This document shows positions 37,358-46,065 of a DNA stretch of 64,000 bases, one piece after another (the stretch's first letter is position 1; every line of letters starts with the position of its first letter). The position numbers and the translations under genes were made by a program. Source of the DNA: Paracoccus alcaliphilus (GTDB lineage Bacteria; Pseudomonadota; Alphaproteobacteria; Rhodobacterales; Rhodobacteraceae); assembly GCF_028553725.1 (NCBI RefSeq), contig NZ_CP067124.1:1932001-1996000 (forward strand), in the 5' to 3' direction. Below the pieces are notes generated by a model that was given only the letters and a program-made list of their open reading frames with translations, ran no database searches and was not told the origin of the DNA.

Positions 37358-38302
37358 TCAGCCGGCCAGAGCCTCGGTCAGGGCCGCCTGCGCGTCGTCG
37401 CCGTCAACCGTGGTCACACCTTCCAGCCAGGGCATGGCGGCATCGGGATTGGCCTTCAGCCATGTTTCCGCCGCCGCGGCCGGGGCCTGTCCGTCATTCA
37501 GGATCATGCCCATGACCTCGTTTTCCATCGCCAGCGTGAATTCCAGATTTTGCAGGAACTGGCCGATATTGGGGCATTCCTCGACAAAGCCGCTGCGGGT
37601 ATTGGTGCGCACCTCGGCCCCGCCCAGATCGGGACCGAAGACATCGTCGCCGCCCTGCAGATAGGTCATCTCGAACTGGGCGTTCATCGGATGCGGCTCC
37701 CACCCCAGAAAGACCACCGGCTTGCCCGCACCATCGGCACGGGCGACCTGTGCCAGCATCCCCTGTTCACTGGATTCCACGATCTCGAAGGTGCCCAGCC
37801 CGAACTGATCCTCGGCCACCATCTCCAGCAGCAGGCGGTTGCCGTCATTGCCCGGCTCGATCCCCAGGATCTGGCCGCCAAGCGAGTCTTTCTGTTCGGC
37901 GATCTGCGCGAAATCGGTGATTCCCAGATCGGCGCCCGCCTTGTTGGTGGCCAGCGTGTATTTCGCGCCGGTCAGGTTGGTGCGCACCGTATCGACGGTT
38001 CCGGCATCGTCATAGGGGGCGATATCGGCCGCCATGGTCGGCATCCAGTTGCCCAGAAACACATCCACATCATCGGTGGACAGCGCCGTATAGGTCACCG
38101 GCACCGACAGGATCTTGGTCTCGGTCCGGTAACCAAGCGCCTCCAGCACCGTGGTCGTCAGCGCCGTCGTGGCGGTGATGTCGGACCAGCCCACATCCGA
38201 GAACACGATGCTGCGGCACTGGTCGGGCTCGGCCGCCGCGGCGGTGCCTGCGGTCAGCGCGGTCGCCAGCGCCAGACATAGGGCGGTGCGGGTTCGGGTC
38301 AT
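37358..38302 (-). CDS. choX: Choline-binding periplasmic protein ChoX
   Basis: Substrate receptor of the choline importer, 314 residues. A Sec signal peptide (LCLALATALTAGTAAAAE) precedes a type II binding fold. CRSIVFSDVGWSDITATTALTTTVLEALGY, VDVFLGNWMPTM and VFLGWEPHPMNAQFEMTYL carry the Trp and acidic residues that form the aromatic box for trimethylammonium groups in ChoX. Two Cys (in DQCRSI and EECPNI) could form the conserved disulfide. GGAG precedes ATG 38302. It is divergent from betI across a BetI-like operator, so choline-induced uptake is likely. Confidence 0.93.
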   Translation of the reverse strand: MTRTRTALCLALATALTAGTAAAAEPDQCRSIVFSDVGWSDITATTALTTTVLEALGYRTETKILSVPVTYTALSTDDVDVFLGNWMPTMAADIAPYDDAGTVDTVRTNLTGAKYTLATNKAGADLGITDFAQIAEQKDSLGGQILGIEPGNDGNRLLLEMVAEDQFGLGTFEIVESSEQGMLAQVARADGAGKPVVFLGWEPHPMNAQFEMTYLQGGDDVFGPDLGGAEVRTNTRSGFVEECPNIGQFLQNLEFTLAMENEVMGMILNDGQAPAAAAETWLKANPDAAMPWLEGVTTVDGDDAQAALTEALAG

Positions 38303-38318
38303 TCTGGGCTCCCTGTTG

Positions 38319-38352
38319 TTGATTGACCAGTCAATTAAAAGTCGGCTAGATT
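38319..38352. promoter_or_regulatory. BetI-like operator overlapping the betIBA promoter
   Basis: ATTGAC-CA-GTCAAT (38322-38335) is a perfect inverted repeat within a near-palindromic TTGATTGACCAGTCAATTAA, similar to known BetI sites. On the plus strand TTGACC (38323-38328) and TAGATT (38347-38352) are 18 bases apart and fit a sigma-70 promoter, so BetI binding would block it. The same site lies 16 bases from choX on the other strand. Confidence 0.65.
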
Positions 38353-38389
38353 AGAAACGCAACAAAAATCCCATCCACGGGTGCAGATC

Positions 38390-38956
38390 ATGCCGAAACT
38401 TGGTGCCGAGCCTATCCGAAAAGCAGCTTTAATCAACGCCACGATCGCCGAGGTCGGGCGGATGGGATCGCTGGATGTGACCGTGGCGCAGATTGCCCGC
38501 GCCGCCGGAATGTCGCCTGCGCTGGCGCATCACTACTTCGGCTCGAAGGATCAGATGTTTCTGGCGGCGATGCGCCATATCCTGACCACCTATGCCCAAA
38601 GTGTGCGCGCATGCCTGCCCGGCACCGGCCCGCGCGGGCGGCTGGACGGGATCATCTCGGCCAGCTTTGCCCAAGCGAATTTCCGCCGCGAGGTGATCAG
38701 CGCATGGCTGAACTTCTATGCGCTGGCGCTGATCAACGAACAGGCGGCGCGGTTGCTGCGGGTCTATCACCGCCGGTTGCATTCCAATCTGGTCGTGGCC
38801 CTGGGCGACCTGACCACGCGGCCCGACGACATCGCGCGCACGCTGGGGGCGCTGATCGACGGCGTCTATCTGCGCGAGGTGCTGATGTCGGGGCCGACCG
38901 ATGCCGCAGGTGCCACCGACACCATCAACGCCTATCTGGACGAGGTCCTTGCATGA
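38390..38956 (+). CDS. betI: BetI choline-responsive TetR-family repressor
   Basis: 188 residues. The N-terminal helix-turn-helix ([19 protein letters not shown], then [28 protein letters not shown]) is that of BetI. The C-terminal ligand domain holds [33 protein letters not shown], the BetI signature that forms the choline pocket. It represses its own operon until choline appears. ATG 38390 begins the conserved MPKLG; an upstream in-frame GTG at 38381 is less likely. It overlaps betB (ATGA). Confidence 0.95.
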   Translation: MPKLGAEPIRKAALINATIAEVGRMGSLDVTVAQIARAAGMSPALAHHYFGSKDQMFLAAMRHILTTYAQSVRACLPGTGPRGRLDGIISASFAQANFRREVISAWLNFYALALINEQAARLLRVYHRRLHSNLVVALGDLTTRPDDIARTLGALIDGVYLREVLMSGPTDAAGATDTINAYLDEVLA

Positions 38957-40398
38957 ACCTGAACGCCCAACCCACAGCCAGCCTGTTCATCGACGGCCGT
39001 CCCGTCGAGGGCGAGGGCGCGGCGCTGCCGGTCTTTTACCCCTATACCGGTCAGGAAATCGCCACTCTGCGCGAGGCCAGCACCGATCAGGTGGCGCTGG
39101 CCTGTCAGGCGGCGGCCCGCGCGCAACCCGCTTGGGCGGCGCTGGCCCCCGTTGATCGTGCCCGCGTCCTGTCCCGTGCCGCCGCCATCATCCGCGCCCG
39201 CAACGACGAGTTGTCGCGACTGGAGACGCTGGATACCGGCAAGCCGATTCAGGAAACGCTGATCGCGGATTGGGAATCGGGGGCGCAGGCGCTGGAATAT
39301 TTCGCCGGTCTTGGCCCCACGCTGACCGGGCAGATGATCCCTCTGGGCCGCGATTGGGCCTATACGCGGCGCGAACCCCTGGGCGTCTGCGCGGGGATCG
39401 GGGCCTGGAACTATCCCAGCCAGATCGCCTGCTGGAAGGCTGCGCCGGCGCTGATCATGGGCAATGCGATGGTGTTCAAGCCCTCCGAGGAAACCCCGCT
39501 GGGGGCATTGCAGTTGGCCGCGATCCTGACCGAGGCCGGGCTGCCCGCCGGTATCTTCAACGTGGTGCAGGGCGGCGGTGCGGTTGGCGCGGCGCTGGTC
39601 ACGGATGTGAATGTCGCCAAGGTCTCGCTGACCGGATCGGTGCCGACGGGGCGGCGCGTCTATGCCGCCGCCGCCGAAGGGATGCGCCATGTCACGATGG
39701 AACTGGGCGGCAAGTCGCCGCTGATCGTCTTTGACGATGCCAGCCTTGAGGATGCCGTGGGCGCGGCCATGCTGGCGAATTTCTATTCCTCGGGGCAGAT
39801 CTGTTCCAACGGGACGCGGGTTTTCGTGCAAGAGGGCATCCGGGACGCCTTCCTGCGCCGCCTTGCCGAACGCGCGGCCACGATCCGCATGGGCGATCCG
39901 CTGGACGCTGAGACCCAGCACGGCCCCATCACCAGCCCCGCGCAGGCCGAAAAAATCCGCGCCGCCATCGCGGCGGGTCAGGCGGCTGGCGCGCGGCTGG
40001 TCTGCGGCGGCCCGGGCGAGGGCGCCTTCATTCCGCCCACGGTCTTTGCCGATGCGACCGACGACATGACCATCGCCCGCGACGAGATCTTCGGCCCGGT
40101 GATGACGACGCTGACCTTCCGCGACGAGGCCGAGGTCATCGCCCGCGCCAATGCCACCGGCTTCGGACTGGCGGCGGGGGTGTTCACGCAGGACCTGACC
40201 CGCGCCCATCGCGTCACCGCCGGGCTTCAGGCGGGAACCTGCTGGATCAACGCCTATAACCTGACCCCGGTCGAGATGCCCTTCGGCGGCGTCAAGCAAT
40301 CCGGCATCGGCCGCGAGAACTCTGCTGCAGCCATCGAACATTATTCGCAACTGAAATCCGTCTATGTCGGGATGGGCCCCGTCGAGGCGCCCTATTGA
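38953..40398 (+). CDS. betB: Betaine-aldehyde dehydrogenase
   Basis: NAD(P)-dependent enzyme that oxidises betaine aldehyde to glycine betaine, 481 residues. The aldehyde dehydrogenase core is complete: [21 protein letters not shown] (cofactor strand), general base Glu250 in [15 protein letters not shown] and nucleophile Cys284 in [17 protein letters not shown]-terminal [16 protein letters not shown] is typical. Operon position between betI and betA fixes the substrate. Start ATG 38953 is coupled to betI. Confidence 0.96.
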   Translation: MNLNAQPTASLFIDGRPVEGEGAALPVFYPYTGQEIATLREASTDQVALACQAAARAQPAWAALAPVDRARVLSRAAAIIRARNDELSRLETLDTGKPIQETLIADWESGAQALEYFAGLGPTLTGQMIPLGRDWAYTRREPLGVCAGIGAWNYPSQIACWKAAPALIMGNAMVFKPSEETPLGALQLAAILTEAGLPAGIFNVVQGGGAVGAALVTDVNVAKVSLTGSVPTGRRVYAAAAEGMRHVTMELGGKSPLIVFDDASLEDAVGAAMLANFYSSGQICSNGTRVFVQEGIRDAFLRRLAERAATIRMGDPLDAETQHGPITSPAQAEKIRAAIAAGQAAGARLVCGGPGEGAFIPPTVFADATDDMTIARDEIFGPVMTTLTFRDEAEVIARANATGFGLAAGVFTQDLTRAHRVTAGLQAGTCWINAYNLTPVEMPFGGVKQSGIGRENSAAAIEHYSQLKSVYVGMGPVEAPY

Positions 40399-40424
40399 TC
40401 CCGTGAACACACAGGAGAACGGCC

Positions 40425-42068
40425 ATGTCTGTCTCGGATTACGTCATCGTCGGTGCAGGCAGCGCCGGCTGCGCGCTGGCCTATCGGCTGACCGAGGCCG
40501 GCCACAGCGTCACCCTGATCGAATATGGCGGCAGCGATATCGGCCCCTTCATCCAGATGCCCGCCGCGCTGTCCTATCCGATGAACATGCCGCGCTATGA
40601 CTGGGGCTTTTCCACCGAACCCGAACCGCATCTGGGCGGTCGCCGTCTGGCCACCCCGCGCGGCAAGGTGATCGGCGGATCGTCGTCGATCAACGGCATG
40701 GTCTTCGTGCGCGGTCACCGCAAGGATTTCGACCATTGGGCGGCATCGGGGGCGACCGGCTGGGGCTATGAGGATGTGCTGCCCTATTTCAAGCGGATGG
40801 AGACATGGCATGGTGGCACATCTGAATGGCGTGGAACCGACGGCCCGCTGCATGTGACGCGCGGGCCGCGCGACAACCCGCTGTTCGACGCCTTCATCGA
40901 GGCCGGTCAGCAGGCGGGCTGGCCCTATACGGCTGACTATAACGGCGAGGATCAGGAAGGCTTCGGCCCGATGGAGGCCACGATCTGGCAGGGCAGGCGC
41001 TGGTCGGCGGCCAATGCCTATCTGCGTCCGGCGCAAAAAACCGGGCGGGTCACGCTCATCCGCGCGCTTGCCCGCCGCGTCACCTTCCACGATGGCCGCG
41101 CCACGGGGGTCGAGATCACCCGCAACGGCCAGATCGAGACCATCCCCGCCGCGCGCGAGGTGATCCTGTCGGCCAGTTCGATCAATACCCCGAAACTGCT
41201 GATGCTGTCGGGCATCGGCCCCGCCGGGCATCTGCGCGAACACGGGATCGAGGTGCTGGCCGACCGCCCCGGCGTCGGCGCGAACCTTCAGGATCATCTG
41301 GAGGTCTATATGCAATACAAATCACTGCAGCCGGTCACGCTTTACAGCCATTACAACCTGTTCGGAAAGGGTATGGTGGGCGCGGAATGGATGGTGCTGA
41401 AAAGCGGTCTGGGCACATCGAACCAGTTCGAAAGCTGCGGCTTCATCCGCTCTTCCGATCAGGTGGACTATCCCGATATCCAATATCACTTCCTGCCGCT
41501 GGCGGTCCGTTACGATGGTAAATCGGCGGTCGAGGGGCATGGATTTCAGGTCCATGTCGGCCCGATGCGCTCGAAATCGCGCGGCAGGATCAGCCTCAAT
41601 TCCGCCGATCCCGACCAACCGCCCCGGATCAGCTTCGACTATATGTCGCATGCGGACGACTGGACCGAATTCCGCGCCTGCATCCGCCTGACACGCCGGA
41701 TCTTCGACCAGCCTGCCTTCAGACCCTATCGCGGCGACGAGATCCAGCCCGGCGCATCAGTGCAAAGCGATGCGGAAATCGACGCCTTCATCCGCGACCA
41801 CGCCGAATCGGCCTTCCACCCCTGTGGCACCGCGCGCATGGGCGCGGCGGATGATCCCGGCGCGGTTGTTGATCCCGACCTGAGCGTCATCGGGGTGCAG
41901 GGGTTGCGCGTGGCCGACAGCTCGATCTTTCCACGCATCACCAACGGCAACCTGAACGCCCCCTCGATCATGACCGGCGAAAAGGCCGCCGACCATATCC
42001 TGGGCCGGATCGGATCCCTGCCTGACGAGACGCGGCACGACCCCGCCCCGGAACATGCGGCCCGATAA
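40425..42068 (+). CDS. betA: Choline dehydrogenase
   Basis: Membrane-associated FAD enzyme of the GMC family that oxidises choline to betaine aldehyde, passing electrons to the respiratory chain. 547 residues. The FAD motif [19 protein letters not shown] starts near residue 9, followed by GMC signature 1 ([21 protein letters not shown]) and signature 2 ([18 protein letters not shown]). The catalytic His465 is in [12 protein letters not shown], and [17 protein letters not shown] closes the active site. AGGAGA precedes ATG 40425. Last gene of betIBA, followed by an intergenic element that probably ends transcription. Confidence 0.96.
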   Translation: MSVSDYVIVGAGSAGCALAYRLTEAGHSVTLIEYGGSDIGPFIQMPAALSYPMNMPRYDWGFSTEPEPHLGGRRLATPRGKVIGGSSSINGMVFVRGHRKDFDHWAASGATGWGYEDVLPYFKRMETWHGGTSEWRGTDGPLHVTRGPRDNPLFDAFIEAGQQAGWPYTADYNGEDQEGFGPMEATIWQGRRWSAANAYLRPAQKTGRVTLIRALARRVTFHDGRATGVEITRNGQIETIPAAREVILSASSINTPKLLMLSGIGPAGHLREHGIEVLADRPGVGANLQDHLEVYMQYKSLQPVTLYSHYNLFGKGMVGAEWMVLKSGLGTSNQFESCGFIRSSDQVDYPDIQYHFLPLAVRYDGKSAVEGHGFQVHVGPMRSKSRGRISLNSADPDQPPRISFDYMSHADDWTEFRACIRLTRRIFDQPAFRPYRGDEIQPGASVQSDAEIDAFIRDHAESAFHPCGTARMGAADDPGAVVDPDLSVIGVQGLRVADSSIFPRITNGNLNAPSIMTGEKAADHILGRIGSLPDETRHDPAPEHAAR

Positions 42069-42070
42069 CC

Positions 42071-42155
42071 CTATCTTTGGTGCATGAAATATCCCGGGGG
42101 AGCGCAAGCCGGACCCCATTGAGGGGTCCGGCTTGCGCGGGGGCAGAGCCCCCGG
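42071..42155 (+). repeat. Intergenic element, copy A (long form)
   Basis: Order: TATCTTTGGTG, AAATATCCCGGGGG, a perfect 16-bp stem (42102-42117 with 42123-42138) around the loop ATTGA, then GGGGGC-AGA-GCCCCC (42139-42153). Copy B has the same start, loop position and final hairpin but an unrelated stem sequence. It lies between convergent betA and moaA, 3' of betA in the same orientation. Confidence 0.75.
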
Positions 42156-42181
42156 CCACCGCGCCACCTCGACCGTTCCTG

Positions 42182-43204
42182 TCAGCCGCCGGTATGGCTC
42201 ATATGCCGGGTCATCTGTCCGCCGATTCCCTGACGGGAATAGTCGAAATCATGCCCCTTGGGCTTCAGGGCGATGGCCTCGCGAATCGCATCGCGCAGCA
42301 ATCCGTCATCTTCGGATGCGCGCAACGGCCGGCGCAGATCGGCGCGGTCCTCCTGCCCCAGACACATATACAGCTCACCCGTGCAGGTCAGTCGCACCCG
42401 GTTGCAGCTTTCGCAGAAATTATGCGTCAGCGGCGTGATGAAACCGATCTTCTGCCCGGTCTGCTGCAAGCGGACATAGCGCGCCGGGCCACCGCTGCGC
42501 TCGGCCAGATCGAGCAGGGTGAAACGTTCGGCCAGCCGCGCGCGCAGATCGCTCAGCGGCCAGTATTGACCCAGCCGGTCCTCGCCCTCCAGATCGCCCA
42601 TCGGCATGACCTCGATGAAGGTCAGGTCGTGATCCTCGGCCGCGCACCAGGCGAGCAGATCGAACAGTTCATCCTCGTTGAAACCCTTCAGCGCAACGGT
42701 ATTGATCTTGACGCGCAGCCCGGCGGCCTTCGCCGCCTCTATCCCGCGAAGCACCTGCGGCAGCCGGCCCCAGCGGGTGACCCTGGCAAATTTATCCTCG
42801 TCCAGCGTATCGAGCGAGACATTGACCCGCCGCACGCCACATTCCGCCAGTTCATCGGCGAAACGTCCCAGCTGGCTGCCATTCGTGGTCAGCGTCAACT
42901 CGTCCAGACCCTGACCCAGATGCCGCGACATCTGCCGAAAGAAACCCATGATGCCGCGTCGCACCAGGGGTTCGCCGCCGGTGATCCGCAGCTTGCTCAC
43001 GCCCAGCCCCACGAAGGCGGTGCACAGGCGGTCCAGTTCCTCCAGCGTCAGCAGCTCGGCCTTGGGCAGGAACTGCATATGTTCGGCCATGCAATAGACA
43101 CAGCGAAAATCACAACGATCCGTGACCGAGACCCGCAAATAGGTGATCGGCCGGGCATAGGGATCGACAAGCGGTGCAATGACGGCGGGTTCCATATCCC
43201 TCAT
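42182..43204 (-). CDS. moaA: GTP 3',8-cyclase MoaA
   Basis: Radical-SAM enzyme catalysing the first step of molybdenum cofactor synthesis from GTP. 340 residues. The N-terminal SAM cluster motif is Cys31-x3-Cys35-x2-Cys38 in [15 protein letters not shown]. The C-terminal cluster motif is in [33 protein letters not shown] and the MoaA-specific C-terminal Gly-Gly (SHTGG) are present. The start is uncertain: ATG 43204 lacks a ribosome site and ATG 43195 has GAGGG too close. No other mo genes are nearby. Confidence 0.95.
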   Translation of the reverse strand: MRDMEPAVIAPLVDPYARPITYLRVSVTDRCDFRCVYCMAEHMQFLPKAELLTLEELDRLCTAFVGLGVSKLRITGGEPLVRRGIMGFFRQMSRHLGQGLDELTLTTNGSQLGRFADELAECGVRRVNVSLDTLDEDKFARVTRWGRLPQVLRGIEAAKAAGLRVKINTVALKGFNEDELFDLLAWCAAEDHDLTFIEVMPMGDLEGEDRLGQYWPLSDLRARLAERFTLLDLAERSGGPARYVRLQQTGQKIGFITPLTHNFCESCNRVRLTCTGELYMCLGQEDRADLRRPLRASEDDGLLRDAIREAIALKPKGHDFDYSRQGIGGQMTRHMSHTGG

Positions 43205-43320
43205 CTAAGCGTGATCGCCGCGTGTTACAAGAAAGCGCCGATCACGCAAGCGATGGTGGACCTGCGCTTCGGCCTCGGGATAACCTGCGCCTGACAGCGA
43301 TCTTACACGGAGCCTTCGCG

Positions 43321-43824
43321 ATGCACCTGCCACGCCACCACGTCTGGATCCTTCTGCCCATGCTGGCGCTGGCCGGTTGCAATCAGGCGGCCACGACGGC
43401 ATCGCGCCCGGCGGCCGACGCCTCGCCCGAACTGATCGGCGCCGCCAGCAATGTGGCGACCGCCGTCACCCGCGCCCCCGCGCCACGCCCCGCCGCCCGC
43501 TCGACCGTGGCGCAGCTGGATACCACCACGGCCGAGCAGCGCGCCGCCGCTGCCCGACCCGCACAAAGTGCCGAGACGCGGCTGGGCACCACCGTGGCCT
43601 CGCTTGGCGATGCGACACGGTCGGGCTTCTGGATCCGCACGCCGCTGGTCAAGGAACCGGCGATGGGGCGGCTGCGCAACCCCGCCAACGGCAAATCCGC
43701 GCAGGTCGAGTTGCTGCCGCTGGACGGGCCGGCCAGCGCGGGCAGTCAGGTCTCGCTTCCGGCGCTGCAATTGCTGGGGGTGTCGCTGACCGCGCTGCCC
43801 ACGCTGGAGGTCTTCAAGTCGTGA
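43321..43824 (+). CDS. Small uncharacterised lipoprotein
   Basis: 167 residues; function not recognised. A signal peptide with lipobox (VWILLPMLALAGCNQ) predicts a lipid-anchored envelope protein; the residues after Cys are Gln-Ala, giving no inner-membrane retention Asp. An Ala/Thr/Pro-rich linker (about 25-85) leads to a compact C-terminal domain of about 70 residues: TVASLGDATRSGFWIRTPLV, NGKSAQVELLPLDGPASAGSQVSL and QLLGVSLTALPTLEVFKS. I recall similar proteins in other Rhodobacteraceae, sometimes mislabelled as a galactarate dehydratase domain; it lacks catalytic signs. GGAG precedes ATG 43321. Its last 11 bases overlap the convergent AlkD-like gene. Confidence 0.7.
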   Translation: MHLPRHHVWILLPMLALAGCNQAATTASRPAADASPELIGAASNVATAVTRAPAPRPAARSTVAQLDTTTAEQRAAAARPAQSAETRLGTTVASLGDATRSGFWIRTPLVKEPAMGRLRNPANGKSAQVELLPLDGPASAGSQVSLPALQLLGVSLTALPTLEVFKS

Positions 43825-44485
43825 TGCGCCGCGCGGCTTCGCGCCGCGCAAAAGGCTTCATCCGCGCGCCATACTCGTCCAGAAACGCCCGTGCACGATC
43901 CGAATCACGCTTGGACAGATGGTAAAGCCAGTCGGCGATGGCCTTCTGGATCGGCCATTCTCCGTCATCGGCCAGATCGGCGGCCCATGCCAGAATCCGT
44001 TCGCGGATGGCCAGATCGGCGGGTTTGGGATGGTTCATCTTGGCCCAGGGCAGGGTGCCGGTCAGGGCGGCGCGCCGTTTCCACGGATTGGCATCACGGG
44101 TCCAGGGTTCCAGCTGATCCAGCCGGGCCGGTTCCGCCAGCAGCCGCTTCTGCGCCGCGATCATGGCGCTGTCGCTGATCGCCAGACTGTCGAAATCCCC
44201 GGCCCAGAGGGTGATCAGCCGCCAGACCTCTCCGTCATCGGGCATCCGCGCCTGCGTCAGCAGCTTGGCGGCGGCAATCCGCGCCTCGTGGATGTCGGTG
44301 ACCCACAGCCGCGCCGCCAGCGCCACCCGCCCGGCCAGATCCCGCTCGGCACGCCAGCCCGCGACCAGCGCCTCGATCGCCTGACTGCTCACCCCCAGAT
44401 AGAGCCGGTCGGCCTTGTGATAGCCCGCCATCTTCGCCACCCTGCCGGGATCGGCCTCGGCCTCCAGCGCCTTCAGTTCCTGCAT
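43814..44485 (-). CDS. AlkD-like DNA alkylation repair protein
   Basis: 223 residues of HEAT-like helical repeats as in AlkD, a DNA glycosylase that removes bulky or cationic alkyl bases without base flipping. Family pattern: MAGYHKADRLYLGVSSQAIEALV, ARLWVTDIHEARIAAAKLL, LAGDFDS-type region reading ITLWAGDFDSLAISDSAM, and WTRDANPWKRRAALTGTLPW, followed by DGEWPIQKAIADWLYHLSKRD. The Trp and Asp residues used for catalysis in AlkD appear to be in place (DANPWKRRAA). It is monocistronic and convergent with the small lipoprotein gene. Confidence 0.82.
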   Translation of the reverse strand: MQELKALEAEADPGRVAKMAGYHKADRLYLGVSSQAIEALVAGWRAERDLAGRVALAARLWVTDIHEARIAAAKLLTQARMPDDGEVWRLITLWAGDFDSLAISDSAMIAAQKRLLAEPARLDQLEPWTRDANPWKRRAALTGTLPWAKMNHPKPADLAIRERILAWAADLADDGEWPIQKAIADWLYHLSKRDSDRARAFLDEYGARMKPFARREAARRITT

Positions 44486-44630
44486 GCAGCACCTCGCTTT
44501 GCGGCCTTTCTAGGAACTGCGCCCGAAAGCCTCAAGAAGTTGGTGGAGATGGCCGCCCGTCGCGGCTAGAAGAGGCTGCGCGATGATCTGGCCGCCCATC
44601 CGGCCCGCCGATAACAGAAGGAATTCCGTG

Positions 44631-45962
44631 ATGTCCCATGCCGGTGACCCCCAACCGATGACCTCTCGTCCCAGTGGCAGCCTGCGGGGCGAGGCGCAGG
44701 TGCCCGGCGACAAGTCGGTCAGCCATCGGGCGCTGATCCTCGGGGCGCTGGCGGTGGGGGAAACCCGGATCACCGGGCTGCTGGAAGGGCAGGACATTCT
44801 GGACACCGCCAAAGCGATGCAGGCTTTCGGGGCGCAGGTCGAACGCCAGGGCCCCGGCGAATGGTCGGTGCATGGGGTCGGAACCGGCGGCTTCGGCGAA
44901 CCTGAAACGGCTATTGACTGTGGCAATTCCGGCACCGGCGTGCGGCTTATCATGGGGGCGATGGCCACCACCCCGGTCAGCGCGACCTTCACCGGCGATG
45001 CCAGCCTGTCGCGCCGCCCGATGGCGCGGGTGACCGATCCGCTGGCCATGTTCGGCGCCGAAATCACCGCGCGAGAGGGCGGCCGCCTGCCGGTCACCAT
45101 CCGCGGCGCCACCGATCCGGTGCCGGTCAGCTATCGCTCGCCGGTGGCCAGCGCTCAGATCAAATCCGCGATCCTGCTGGCCGGCCTGAACGCGCCGGGC
45201 GAAACCGTGGTGACCGAACCCGAACAGACCCGCGACCATACCGAACGGATGCTGGCGGGATTCGGCGCGCAGGTCCGGACCGAAACCACGCCCGAGGGCC
45301 ATGTCGTCCGCCTGACCGGACGGCCCGAACTGCGCGCCCAGTCGGTCGCGGTGCCGCGCGACCCCTCCAGCGCGGCTTTCCCGGTGGCAGCGGCCCTGAT
45401 CGTGCCCGGATCCGAGATCCGCGTCCCCGGCGTCAGCCGCAACCCGACGCGCGACGGCCTCTATACAACCTTGCAAGAGATGGGCGCCGACATCACCTTC
45501 GAAAACGACCGCATCGAAGGCGGAGAGCCCGTGGCCGACCTGCTGATCCGCCACAGCCGGCTGAAAGGCGTCAACGTCCCGGCCGAACGCGCCTCCTCGA
45601 TGATCGACGAATTCCCGATCCTGTCGGTGATCGCCGCCTTCGCCGAAGGCAAGACGGTGATGAACGGCGTCGCGGAATTGCGGGTGAAGGAAAGCGACCG
45701 CATCGACGCCATGGCGCGCGGACTGGAAGCGAATGGCGTCAGGGTCGAGGAAACGCCCGACAGCATGACCGTCCACGGCATGCAGAAGGTGCCGGGCGGC
45801 GGTCGCGCGGCCACCCATCTCGATCACCGCATCGCCATGTCCTTCCTCGTCCTCGGCCTGGCGACACAGGCGCCGGTCAGCATCGACGACGGCGGCCCGA
45901 TCGCGACCTCCTTCCCTGATTTCCTGCCGCTGATGCAGGGCCTCGGCGCCGATCTGGGCTGA
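44631..45962 (+). CDS. aroA: 3-Phosphoshikimate 1-carboxyvinyltransferase (EPSP synthase)
   Basis: Sixth step of the shikimate pathway: joins phosphoenolpyruvate to shikimate-3-phosphate. 443 residues. Conserved segments are [80 protein letters not shown] and [21 protein letters not shown]. Start 44631 is supported by AAGGAA 7 bases upstream and follows the family better than an upstream in-frame ATG. The upstream gap (145 bases, divergent from the AlkD-like gene) has no clear promoter. The gene is followed by intergenic element copy B. Confidence 0.97.
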   Translation: MSHAGDPQPMTSRPSGSLRGEAQVPGDKSVSHRALILGALAVGETRITGLLEGQDILDTAKAMQAFGAQVERQGPGEWSVHGVGTGGFGEPETAIDCGNSGTGVRLIMGAMATTPVSATFTGDASLSRRPMARVTDPLAMFGAEITAREGGRLPVTIRGATDPVPVSYRSPVASAQIKSAILLAGLNAPGETVVTEPEQTRDHTERMLAGFGAQVRTETTPEGHVVRLTGRPELRAQSVAVPRDPSSAAFPVAAALIVPGSEIRVPGVSRNPTRDGLYTTLQEMGADITFENDRIEGGEPVADLLIRHSRLKGVNVPAERASSMIDEFPILSVIAAFAEGKTVMNGVAELRVKESDRIDAMARGLEANGVRVEETPDSMTVHGMQKVPGGGRAATHLDHRIAMSFLVLGLATQAPVSIDDGGPIATSFPDFLPLMQGLGADLG

Positions 45963-45970
45963 CCCGCCCC

Positions 45971-46052
45971 TATCTTTGGTGTCTCAAATATCCCGGGGGA
46001 AGCCCTGAAGACCCCGTCGAGGGGCCTTCAGGGCTGGGGGCAGAGCCCCCGG
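45971..46052 (+). repeat. Intergenic element, copy B (long form)
   Basis: TATCTTTGGTG, AAATATCCCGGGGG, then AGCCCTGAAG (46001-46010) pairing with CTTCAGGGCT (46026-46035), CCCC/GGGG and loop GTCGA, then GGGGGC-AGA-GCCCCC (46036-46050). The outer parts match copy A nearly base for base while the stem is different in sequence. It lies between convergent aroA and prpE. Confidence 0.75.
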
Positions 46053-46065
46053 ACCCGGCCACTAC

